DNA of 64,000 bases, taken from positions 372,001-436,000 of the forward strand of contig JANATF010000011.1 of assembly GCA_029449245.1 (NCBI GenBank), given 5' to 3'. The position numbers and the translations under genes are program-made. The notes under the pieces were generated by a model. That model worked only from the letters and a program-made list of their open reading frames with translations, searched no databases and was not told the DNA's origin. Below are positions 23,033-32,896 of the stretch, piece by piece; position 1 is the stretch's first letter, and every line of letters begins with the position of its first letter. Source of the DNA: Mortierella alpina. Taxonomy: Eukaryota > Mortierellomycota > Mortierellomycetes > Mortierellales > Mortierellaceae.

Positions 23033-26000
23033 ATGGGCGTGGCCGGTCTCTATCAACGGCTCAAGGCAAAAGGGCTCTGTCCACCTCCTGTGCATCCCTC
23101 CAGTCTGGCAGGCAAGATGTTCCATGTCGATTTCCTGGGTTGCTACTTCGCCCCGCTACTGCACCAGTTGCAAACGGATAGCTCGATCGAGAACGGGCAC
23201 AGGATTGGCGTTCGTCTCGGCGACACCATCGTGGAGACCTTTGGGCAGCACTGTCTTGTGCACTGTGATGGAGCAGCTACAAAGGAGAAAGAGAAGGCAC
23301 ACCAGGAACGGCAAGAGAAGAGGAATAAGGCCAAGGAGAAGATGGAGAGGGCGTTGAGCAGCATGAAGGAGCGCTCGCTCGCGGGGAAATGGACATCGAG
23401 AGCGGTCGTTGAAACCATCCGGAAGTGCCTCAAGAGAGTGTTCATTGTCCCTGCTGCGACCATGGCGGCTGTCCTGGAAGGTCTGGCATCAAAAGTCACT
23501 CTTTGCCGGTGCACCTTTGAAGCAGACATGTGCATAGCTGGGCTGGCTTCGAATCAGATAGACGCCGTGGCCGTCTCCGGGGACAGCGATTTACTTTGCT
23601 TTGAGGGCGTGATAACCGTCCTCCGTCCACTTCCCAACCACCAGGGCTATGGAGTTTACTCGAAGGGAGCCACTCTAAAGGCTTTGGGACTACCCACTGA
23701 GAAGCACCTGGCTCTGCTGGCGACAGTCTCCAACAATGACTTCTCCAAGAACATCGAAGGACTCGGCCTCGCTAGGAACACCGACATCATCGAGAGGATC
23801 CCGAGCACCACGAGCGCAGCTATGCTGGATCTCTACTGCTCGGTTGCGGCGACCAAAGTCTCGGCTGAGGTCGCACCAAGTCATTTTGAAAACGCGAGCC
23901 ACGTCTTTTTGGACAAAAGAGCCACGCCGGTTGAGACCCCCCCTGCCAGACACGACTCGGACTTTACAGACGGGGTTACAGAACTTGAGCGGCTCATGCA
24001 AATGCGCGTGGCGATGAAGGCGCAGAGAGCGAAGAGTCTGATGACCTCGCCACCCTTTTACATCGCTCGCAAGTCGCATCCAAATCAGTTTCGACCTGTG
24101 TTCAAGAGCAAGAGGTCCATCCTTGCGGGTCACAAATACAGCGATGTGACAAAATCCAAGCTCCATGATCACCAGCTTCCGCCCCGAGTTCCAAGACCTC
24201 GTCCCCGGCCACCGGCAGCGAAAAAGTCCATTGTCAAGAAGGCTCGAAAAGGGAAGAAGAAGACCAAACCGTCGGAGAAAAAGCGACAACTGCGCTCAGC
24301 TATTGTTGACGATCACCAGCTACGGAGTAGATTCCAAATCAAGGCTCTCACGATTGGATCGGTGACCAGGCGCATCGTGGATATGGGCTTGGATCGACAG
24401 AAAGCTGAGATATTGCGGAGGCAATTGCAGGCAGCTGTGTTCTTGCTGAACGACATTCAGCTCAGAGCGTATTACGCCATGGCCATTTACATTACCGACC
24501 TCCTCGACAACACCCCGCCCAACAGCCCCACCAGGATGGCACTTTTAAATCAGATCATTGACGACGCAGGATTTATGAATAACCTCGGACGCATGTTGTA
24601 TCATGGAGGGCCATCAGGCACAGGTGGATATGCGGCGAAGGCGACATCTACAAGACCCGCGGCGGAGTCGGCAAAAGAGGCCTACAGCCTGTTCTCGGAG
24701 ATGACGAAGCTCCCCCCACTCAAACAGGACGTACCTGACCTACCGATCACTGCGATGTCCGATATGGCGATGGTATCAGTACAAGCAGCGCTAAGATCTC
24801 ACTACAGGAATTGTGTGGTGAGTGCCTAGAACCGATGTTTAAAGATGTCGCGGAAACGATCACTCGCTCACTCTCGTGCAATGCTGTTTGATTTCTAGTT
24901 TGAAGGGCACCCGAACCCTGACCCCGACGGAGTGAGTGACATTGATCACTTCTTCAGCATGAACGCCTCTGGCCAGTACTGCGATTTCCCAAAGGCCAAG
25001 CTAGCCACTGGATTTGTCGTTCTGTCCGAGACCGCACTCCTCGACATCTTCTATGCAAGAGACGACACCAAGAAGATTGTTCAGGATATTCTATGCGAGC
25101 TGGGCCAAGAAGATCGGACTATGAACAAAAAAAAGAGGATGGAATTGGAGACGTTCAGGTTCAAGAATGCTGCAGTCGAGTACGTGAGAGACCATATCGG
25201 TCGTTTCATGGAGCGACTTTTCGGATGTGGTGGATATGCATCAGTCTCAGTCCAGCAGAATGTCTCCGAGTCCCGGTACAGGTTGAAAGGGAGTATCGTG
25301 ACCAACGGCCTGGAAGTTCACCTCTTAGCCTATGATACGAAGTGCCCTCGACGCAAAGCAACCAGCAGCGCAGAGCAGGAGGAGAATCGGGATCAGGACC
25401 TTGCTTGTGACATGGATGCTGAAATGGAAATTGAAGGCGGCTTCACTGCAGTTCGTGACCTCGACACAGACGCCAAGGACATGTTGCAGGCTCAGGTTGC
25501 CTCAGGAACAGCGACCATTGTGGCACAGAGCACCTTCGCAACCGCCGCTCAAGGTTCATCAGAAGCCGAATCCACATCTCAGGCAGCATCAACAGCGTAC
25601 GCAATCAACTGGCGCCAAAAGAGCAAAATTCTCGATAACTTGGAGGTTGTGCTGGACAAGCCAGAAGATCGGGAGCGGCTGAAAGATGCAATTATTCTTG
25701 GAGCCGACCCTGGGGAGATTAATCCCCTTGTTATTGCCAAACTGGACCCCAGACAGCCAAACGAGCGCCATATCGTCAAGATCACTAGAAAAATGCACTA
25801 CGTGCCCTATGCGCGCTACAGACAAGCGCTGGAGGCTCGCAAAGCGGATGCACGTATCGACAAAGCAGAGAGCAACATCCCGACTTTTTCACGAGCCACA
25901 CTCTCTCAGTATTTCGCGTATATTTTGCAGCCCGCCTCTAGCATTACATCAACAACCACATCATCTCCAGCCAGCATATCAACCAGCACATTAACCAACA

Positions 26001-26687
26001 CATCAACCAACACGATTCTCAGCAAACTTCTTTCATTCTACCGATCATCATGGGTAATGAAGAAGAGTTGGGATCTAAAAAAAGCTCAAAGGGCACTGAT
26101 CGACTTGTCGATTAAAGCGATTTTGAGACTAGCAGGAGGATCCGAAGGGCGAAAGCGTGAGGATGTGGAGCGGCAAGTTGTTCTCTGTATTGGACTGGCC
26201 AGTTTTAACAGCCAGACTGGCCTTGCCTCGAAACACTCACGACTTGAGCGACAGTTGGTGATCAAGGCAAGTGATCTCGATGACTTTTTTTGAAAAAAAA
26301 AAAAAAAAAAGGGAACAAGGAACTAATTCTTGCAAGTAATAGGCCAAAGCCTTGGGGTATCTTGTGCTGGGCGCACATGAATACTACACCTCCGCAAAGT
26401 GTCCACGGCAAGACTGTGACAACTTTTTGCGCCAGATCAAGGACCGAACAAGATACTGTCAGAGGTGCAAGATGTATTTTGATCGGGATGCAGTAGGATC
26501 AGAGAATATTGCGACGGTCTGCCAGGCTCAAATCGTGGATGGCCGTCGTCCTGCAAAGTACAAGCCGAAAGAGGATCAGCAGGCGGAGCAGCGAAAGGGG
26601 CAGGGAAGAAGGAGCAAGAGACCTGGAGTGGATGTGGATGTGCAGGAGAAGGCAGGGCCGACGACCAAGGTCCGGCGTCAGCTCTAA
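23033..26687 (+). CDS. XPG/FEN1-like nuclease fused to Fanzor/TnpB-like RuvC nuclease
   Basis: Three exons: 23033-24817, 24899-26266 and 26343-26687. All junctions are phase 0, giving 3498 nt, or 1165 aa. Residues 1-290 are a flap-endonuclease/PIN domain: MGVAGLYQRL start, HVDFLG (D33), HCDG (D79), TFEADM (E163, D165), SGDSDLL (D184, D186), NNDF (D236), then a helix-hairpin-helix-like IEGLGLARN. Residues about 360-435 are basic and Pro/Lys-rich (probable NLS). The rest resembles Fanzor: LRRQLQAAVFLLNDIQLRAY helix region, RuvC-I GADPGEINPLVIAKL (D865), HEYYTSAKCP (E1064), a zinc ribbon (C1071, C1076, C1090, C1093) and RuvC-III FDRDAVGSENIA (D1100). A Ser/Thr-rich linker of about 40 residues interrupts the RuvC fold. 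The second intron is GC-AG and contains an 18-A run. Domain calls are confident from motifs. RNA guidance and activity are inference. Confidence 0.88.
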
Positions 26688-27183
26688 AAAAGTTTATTGA
26701 GCCAGAAAGCTCATGACAAATTTGTAAGTGACATTGAACTCGCATGCTTTGCTTGCTCAAAGGTCAACTGACATACCATAGTTCTGACACTTTGCCTTGT
26801 GGATGCAGACGGTCCTCCTTCGTCTACCTTTGAAAGCAGATTAGAAGGTAAGTGTCGCTATGTGTTTGGTAGTGTCTGAGACATCCCTCAGCCTCTAACT
26901 TTATGCGTTTCCTTTATAGAGAGTCGACTGTATAGGCTGATCGTGGCCGTGGCCGTGGCCGTGACTCGGCTTTTTTTTTATCAGGCTGAGTGAGTCTGAT
27001 GCGGTGTGACTCCACGCAAGGAAATGATTGCCCGTGGGAGTTGTGCGCCGACATAAAAGGCCTCCAAGGCTTTCTTGACCAAACCCCATTCCTCTTTCCT
27101 TCTGTTCATTCCTCACTTGCATTGTCGCTAGCCGCAACTTGCAGCATACTAATACCCCCAAACAGACTGACACTACACCTACA
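26688..27183. other. Fanzor-gene 3' region and OTC promoter
   Basis: After the stop come a short hairpin (GAGC/GCTC, 26698-26711) and two splice-like intervals on the plus strand: GTAAGT at 26724 to TAG at 26781, and GTAAGT at 26848 to TAG at 26919, leaving a 66-nt exon-like piece (26782-26847) that continues no reading frame. A GGCCGT triplet repeat is at about 26944-26963. The TATA-like ACATAAAAGG near 27052 probably belongs to the OTC gene. Confidence 0.5.
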
Positions 27184-28655
27184 ATGCTCAAATCAATCAC
27201 CCGCCTGTCTCTCGTCGCTCGTAGTCAGTCGCCAGCTTCGATCTCACATACTGCTTTGCCAGCCACAGCAGCCGCTGGCCCCTCGGTCCTCGCCCGATCC
27301 CTCCATGCATCAAGCAGCATGAACAAGCAGCACAAAGTTTACTCGACTGCAGATGTAGCAAGTGTGTCGGGCGTGCCGCATCTCCTTACCGACAATGATC
27401 TCTCGCCAAAGCAGCTCTCGGATATCATCCAAAGCGCCTGTCAATTCAAACACCAGGCCAAGGTCGAAGGCAAGGCCAGCGGGGCACCGTTGGCAGGAAA
27501 GACCATGGCGCTCATGTTTTCGAAGCGATCTACCCGTACCCGTGTTGCTACCGAGACTGCAGTAGCATACCTTGGTAAGTCGATCGTTTCTGCTTGATCG
27601 ATTATTTTTTCCCACCAAGACCTATCTGAGACTGATGCGTTACCACATCTACTAGGGGGTCATGCTATGTTCTTGGGGTCCCAGGATATTCAGTTGGGCG
27701 TCAATGAATCGCTTCTGGACACCAGCAAAGTCGTCTCTAGCATGGTCGACGGCATCATGGCTCGCGTAGGGGCACATTCAGAGATCGAGGTATGTATATC
27801 TGATTTCAACATTCATTTGGAGTCAGAGATGCTGTTAACACACATTGACTGAGGAAACCTGTTTGCTTCTTCTTTGATGGGATTACATAGACCTTGGCTC
27901 AATATTCTACAGTGCCCATTATCAACGCCTTGTCGGATCTGTATCACCCAACCCAGATCTTGGCAGATCTTATGACTTTGCATGAGCTCTATACACCCAA
28001 AGGATCAGATCCCCACCTGACAGCACCGAGCTCGACCTTGAAGAATCTGCGTTTGGCATGGGTCGGCGACGGCAACAATATTTTGCACTCGTTGATGCTT
28101 CAATTGCCCAAGGTCGGTATGCATATCTCAATGGCGACACCCAAGGGATACGAACCTAATGCGGACATCTTGAGCCAGGCAAAACTGAACGCACAGGCTG
28201 CTGGAACCGAGGTGGGCGTGTTCTACGATCCCAAGGATGCCATTCGGGATGCTGATATCATTGTGACAGATACATGGTATGTCGATCCTTTCTGAGAAAG
28301 GATGTATATCAGGTCAAGGGGCAAAACAAGATCGCGTTTTACTGTGCATTGAGGACTAACATTGTCCATCTCTTTTTATTGATCACATAATACTTATAGG
28401 ATCAGCATGGGACAAGAGGAAGAAAAGAAGCAGCGAATTCAGGCGTTTGCAGGATACCAGCTGACGACGGACTTGATTGAGAAGAGCGGCGCCAAGCAGG
28501 ACTGGAAGTTCCTGCACTGCTTGCCTCGCAAGCAGGAGGAGGTCACGGACGACGTGTTCTACTCGCCTCGGTCGCACGTGTTCCAGGAGGCTGAGAACCG
28601 CAAGTGGACCATCCTGGCCTGCATCAACCAGCTGCTTGTCAAGAAGGGCTTTTAG
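27184..28655 (+). CDS. ARG3: Ornithine carbamoyltransferase, mitochondrial
   Basis: Four exons: 27184-27574, 27656-27789, 27891-28276 and 28400-28655. They sum to 1167 nt, or 388 aa. The enzyme condenses carbamoyl phosphate with ornithine to give citrulline in arginine synthesis. Residues 1-45 form an Arg/Ser-rich mitochondrial presequence. Visible motifs are the carbamoyl-phosphate site S116-T-R-T-R120, HPTQ (194-197), the '[13 protein letters not shown]' segment, and the ornithine site HCLPR (343-347, with C344). Length and motif order are normal for fungal OTC. Naming follows yeast ARG3. Confidence 0.96.
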
Positions 28656-28919
28656 TCTGATCACGTGCGACGTCAAGCCCTGGGCTTGGACCTCGGCAAG
28701 CGCGAGGGATGAACAAACACTGCAGACCCCGCATTAAACATTTCGTCACACCAGGGTGCACCGCCTACATCTCCTCCTGCTCGTTTCTTCGCACTCCTTT
28801 TCTGGCCTGCTTGGCAACACAATATTCTGCACTTCCTTTTCTCTCGTCTTTTGCTTCTTGCCCATTGCAACATTGCAACATTCCCACGTTCCCATTCTGC
28901 TCGACTCGACTAAACACCA
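28656..28919. other. Short intergenic region
   Basis: This is the 3' UTR of OTC and the leader of the F-box gene. It is C/T-rich with CATTGCAA repeats at about 28863-28878. No gene was seen. Confidence 0.5.
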
Positions 28920-31018
28920 ATGCAGAGCACCAACACAGACAACGCCCATGCCACCCAAGGCAGCCCACACGCCCTCGACACCATTCCGTCACGCCCAAAG
29001 ACATTGTGCGAGATGCCAGAAGAGGTCCTCATGCACATCGGCTTGGCACTGCCTTGCCGGGAGTTTGGTCGCTTCCTGCAAACCAACCGCCACATACACG
29101 ACTGTCTCGACACCCACTACGTCTGGCACCAGCGCTTCACCAATAGGTTTGGTCAGCCTATCCTTCAGTCGAAACTCCGTCCAGCCTTCCAAACCAGCGA
29201 CCACTCTTCATCCCCTCAGTCGTCTGCACCGCCCTCTCCTCAGTCTGAAGGCAACAGCGGCGATCAGAGACTCTCCAGTTACTTTAGCCATCATCAGCAG
29301 CACAACCACATCCACAATAACCAAGACCCACCGCACTCTTCCCCAAACCGATCTGGGGCGTCTTCGCCAGTTGGATTGTCGCGATCATCCTCGCCCACGT
29401 CCGAGGGACATGGCGTCGAAAGAGTGGCACTTCCCTCAGGCGGGGGCAGCAGCGGCGGCAGCAGTAGTGACGATGAGCAGGACGATGAGGCCGCCAAGAA
29501 GCCTGCCAAACTTAAAGGCAAAGGACGAAAGATTGATCTTCGAAAGACCACTAAGGCCTCCAAGGAGCTGTTGATTGAGCTATACCAGCATTACTGTACG
29601 TTTCTCGCAATTTTCCCATGGGCGATGTACAAGTCAATGCGGATAGGGACACTTTGCTTGTAACCACTCTCTTCTTACCCGGGATTAACGTTGTTGCTCT
29701 ACTCACGAGTATGCAACTGTACCACCCATTGTGCAGTACCTCTTCCCACTCCACGAAACACTAATCTTGTGCAACGTTATTTTTACAATACGGTTTGAAT
29801 AGCACGCATGACATTGCCCGCCGAGGACATGGCCATCTGCCACATGGGAGATCGCTACTGGATCATGATTGATAGCGCCAGCAGTTCGTATGGCAAGCTG
29901 GCTGAGCTACGGTCTGTCTGGTGGATGGATGTTGTGGCAGTCTTTTACGGTGTTCCTCCTGGAAGGTACAAAGTCCAGTGGAGGGTTAAAGTGACCAGCG
30001 ATGCACCTGTTGTGAATTCGGAGTTCAAAGCCATCCTCTTTGACAAGCATGAGGTGAGCACATCATGCATTGGTCTCCTTTTGCGGTCGGGTGTTCGGCA
30101 TGCCCCTTCTTTTTCGTTTCTTCTTTCATCCAGCTGTCGTGCATCTGTCGAAGAGAACCTTACCTAATCCTATTTTTTGGCATTCTTTTTTATGTTTCTG
30201 TTTCGTTTATCGTGGCACTGTGACAGGACCATACCGCAATGGCAGGTCGGCCAGAGGCGATACTCTTCAAACCCAGGAATGTACAGGAGTTCACTCAGCA
30301 CACAGACTCGCAGGTGTTGAAGGCTGACCGCAAGCCTTTCCGCAACCTCTTCAAAGGATTCACCATCCTGGAGCTCCCTGGCGAGCTCGTCGTGGAAGAT
30401 GACTTTCAGGGGGTCTTTCTCCAAATCCGGAATATCGAGGGGTAAGCAATGGGAACCTGTGCACAGACTTTGTGCTTTTTTTTTTCTCACGATTGATATT
30501 GGAGATGTGGAAGACTGACACCCCGTAACTTGTGGTACAATATCGTTTTTAGATGGAAATCGGGACTATACATTGACTATGCAAGACTAGTGGACCTGGA
30601 TGACCCCGAGAGGAGCAAGGAACGACTCTCTGCTAGTACACGGGTCGAGTCTGCTCTAGACGAGGAGGTCAATGACGAAGGAGAGGAGTACTACCCAACA
30701 TCAGATGGTCCTTCCTTGTCATGGCTCCAAAACATGCATGGCATCAATCCACTCACCTTCAGATCACGAGGATTCCGCCAGTACAACCCTGTGGATAGCT
30801 CGACCCCACTCGCTGTCGGCGCTGGGTCTCCCTCTGCAGCACCCACACTCGCATCTGAATCTGCCACAGGCGCGGCTGCAGCGAGCTCTTCTTCCACCAC
30901 CACCATCAACAGGAGCAGGGCCAATGGCGATGGCGAGGCGACAGAGCTGCCAGATACATGGTACAGAATGCTTACCATATTGTTTGTGTATTGCGTCTAC
31001 GTTTATTGGACTCTGTGA
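28920..31018 (+). CDS. F-box protein with phloem protein 2 (PP2)-like domain
   Basis: Four exons: 28920-29595, 29803-30053, 30227-30441 and 30553-31018. They sum to 1608 nt, or 535 aa. The N terminus has an F-box-like segment (LCEMPEEVLMHIGLALPCREFGRFLQTNR, about residues 29-70) that would bind Skp1 in an SCF ubiquitin ligase. A long Ser/His/Gly-rich linker follows. From residue 226 a PP2-like beta fold is seen: GDRYWIMI, YGKLAELRSVWWMDVVAVFYGVPPGRYKVQWRVKV, GFTILELPGELVV and WKSGLYIDYARLVDL, matching the WKSGL ending of PP2 lectin domains. F-box/PP2 proteins in plants recognise glycans, so this would be a fungal counterpart. The C-terminal hydrophobic end (TILFVYCVYVYWTL) may be a tail anchor, or may be read-through of an unseen final intron. 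Confidence 0.75.
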
Positions 31019-31325
31019 TAGAGAAATGACCGTTGTTCCCCGTATGCTCCATATTTGCTCCACTTTGTAGCCGTGCACTGTGATCGCAGATCAGTGCTTC
31101 GAGAGATGAGAGCGGAGAGAACGAGAGAGAGAGAGATACGGAGCTGTAATTTTATTAGGAATATCCGTGGCATGATGAGATTTATTACCAAGCTGTAGAC
31201 AGGCACAGAATAAATATCCTCATCGCGTTTGTCTATTGTAGGACTTTTCAGGGCGTCATGATATGAACATGCAGAATATTATCCTCGCCATTGTGACCTT
31301 TATGATTCAATCAAAGCATTGGTCT

Positions 31326-31391
31326 CTCACCAATGGTGAGTAATGGCGTTACTCCGCAGCAGGGAGTAATCGCTGCCGAGATAGGATCTCG
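31326..31391. other. Three consecutive stem-loops (possible structured RNA)
   Basis: Hairpin 1: CTCACCA/TGGTGAG at 31326-31340. Hairpin 2: a 10-bp stem from 31346-31355 paired with 31363-31373, with one bulge and a 7-nt loop. Hairpin 3: CGAGAT/ATCTCG at 31377-31391 with a 3-nt loop. They are followed by GACAGATTAAAAATAA. They lie in intergenic DNA with no reading frame. This could be a structured non-coding RNA, a small MITE-like remnant, or chance. The strand is not determined. Confidence 0.4.
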
Positions 31392-32120
31392 ACAGATTAA
31401 AAATAAGAATCCTTTGGGAGAACCCTGCCGACCTTTTTTTCGTTAACTGTTGCGTTCTGCAGCCGAGAAGATAGCAATTACAGGGTGGTGAAGATGCGCC
31501 GTGAGTGTGTCGAGTGTGTACTGTGTATAGCTCGCAGTGCGGGAAGGAGCCAGTGGCAAATGAGTAGATATCGGAGACTTATTCTCGCAAAATGCACAGT
31601 TCACAGTCATGTTGCTTTCTTTCTGAACCTATTTAGAATGCTTTTACACTTTTAACACTTTGTTTACCCTGTAGCGCTTGGCAAACACAATCGGGAAAAC
31701 GCATGGTGGTCGCAGAAGAAGCAGAGCAATTGAAACAGGGTAAAATGGAGTCACGAATCAAGAAGCATGTGTATTACGTGAGATCGGGCGTTACACGCTA
31801 TACCACCGCCACATGGACTTTTCTCTTGCCGAAGATTTAAGCATGGGTCCTGTGTTGCCAAGGAGCGCCGCTTTGCGCCCTACCCATTCGATGCGGAGCG
31901 GTCCATAGGGGAGTCATTTGGGCGTAGATAACCCTTTTTCCAATGTCAACGAGGATTTTGGATTCTCGGCAAACACAAAACAAAGTTTTCTTAGCCTTGG
32001 CTAATACATTGTTTTTTTTAGGACGGTCTGTAACGTTGCGTATGTTAGGTTTGCGTACGCGACGCACGATGCTGTCCTTTCTCGGAACTCAACGTGGTGC
32101 TGATGCTCTGCTTTGGTTGC

Positions 32121-32127
32121 TATAAAA
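32121..32127 (+). promoter_or_regulatory. TATA box of the 75-aa ORF
   Basis: TATAAAA lies 139 bp upstream of the ATG at 32260, followed by a C/A-rich leader. This is the clearest TATA box in the window and supports the small ORF as a transcribed gene. Confidence 0.5.
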
Positions 32128-32259
32128 CCAAGCGCGTTGAACGTGGTATATTCTTCATCAGCTTTCAACATCTAATACAAAAGCCAACGCAACCATAAGG
32201 AAGCACCTGTTGCGACGCGTTCTTCATATCCTTCATACAAACCCTACTCTTCTTTAAAC

Positions 32260-32487
32260 ATGTCCCTCTTCAAGAAGACGAACACGAACACGCCCTATCG
32301 CATGAGCGCATCGGAGGCACAAGCCAAGGGATACCAGCTGCAGGACTCACAGTCGTCCTTTCAGCCTTTGACTGAATCCAAGCAAGAGACCAAGTCGACG
32401 AAGGAAGAAGTTTCCAACAAGGCCGAAAACAGCAAAAAGGATGGCCTTGCAACAGGCCCGATCCTCAAGATGAACTGGGAAGTGTAA
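32260..32487 (+). CDS. Small hydrophilic protein, 75 aa
   Basis: Single-exon ORF, MSLFKKTNTNTPYRMSASEA... ending ILKMNWEV. It is rich in Lys, Ser, Glu and Gln, has no hydrophobic segment and is probably disordered. The TATA box at 32121, the CACA/ACC-type leader and the gap of about 400 bp to the next gene support expression. It resembles short inducible stress-type proteins in style only; no family was recognised. Confidence 0.5.
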   Translation: MSLFKKTNTNTPYRMSASEAQAKGYQLQDSQSSFQPLTESKQETKSTKEEVSNKAENSKKDGLATGPILKMNWEV

Positions 32488-32896
32488 CTGCTTCCACACA
32501 AACTCCACTCACTCATGTTAAAGCTGCGATTCAGCAGTGCTGTTTCCTCCCTTTCTCGCACTGGGGAAAACCAAACCTCATTCTGTATCATTAAAATCGT
32601 CTTTCAACTCAATCGATTGCATGAACGATGCTTTGAACTATTAACTTCTTGGCTTCTGGCAAGATAAATGTTCAGCACCCAGCAATGGTTCGTTGCTCCT
32701 GTTCCTGTCAAACAGCCAGGCGCGTTTGAAGGAACGGTGAGTGCGCGGCAGCGACGCGTTTGTGGCACAAGGTCTGTGATTCACGCTCGAAAAAAAAATC
32801 GGCCAATAGAACCCTCTAGAAGGAGGTTTTTTCTTGTCTACATTGACGTCTCTTCCCAGTCCTTTTCACCTCAAGCACTTCCATTACTAAAGCACC
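32488..32896. other. Intergenic region
   Basis: This is the 3' UTR of the small ORF and the promoter/leader of the FKBP gene. No gene was seen. Confidence 0.5.

Larger units (their letters stand above)
31019..32259. other. Intergenic region with a triple-hairpin element
   Basis: No coding gene was supported. Three adjacent perfect stem-loops occur at 31326-31391 (separate entry). A GA repeat is at about 31110-31136. The right part is the promoter of the small ORF at 32260. Confidence 0.55.

Noticed and set aside
24818-24898. Two separate genes (XPG-like and Fanzor-like) instead of one fusion
   Set aside because: A GTGAGT donor and CTAG acceptor join the two frames in phase 0 across only 81 bp. 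No promoter-like gap or good start codon precedes the second half.
26293-26310. A18 run as a poly(A) tail of a retrocopy
   Set aside because: It lies inside an intron between two in-frame coding exons, with no target-site duplication seen.
31326-31391. tRNA gene at the triple hairpin
   Set aside because: No A-box or B-box sequence and no acceptor stem closing the element.
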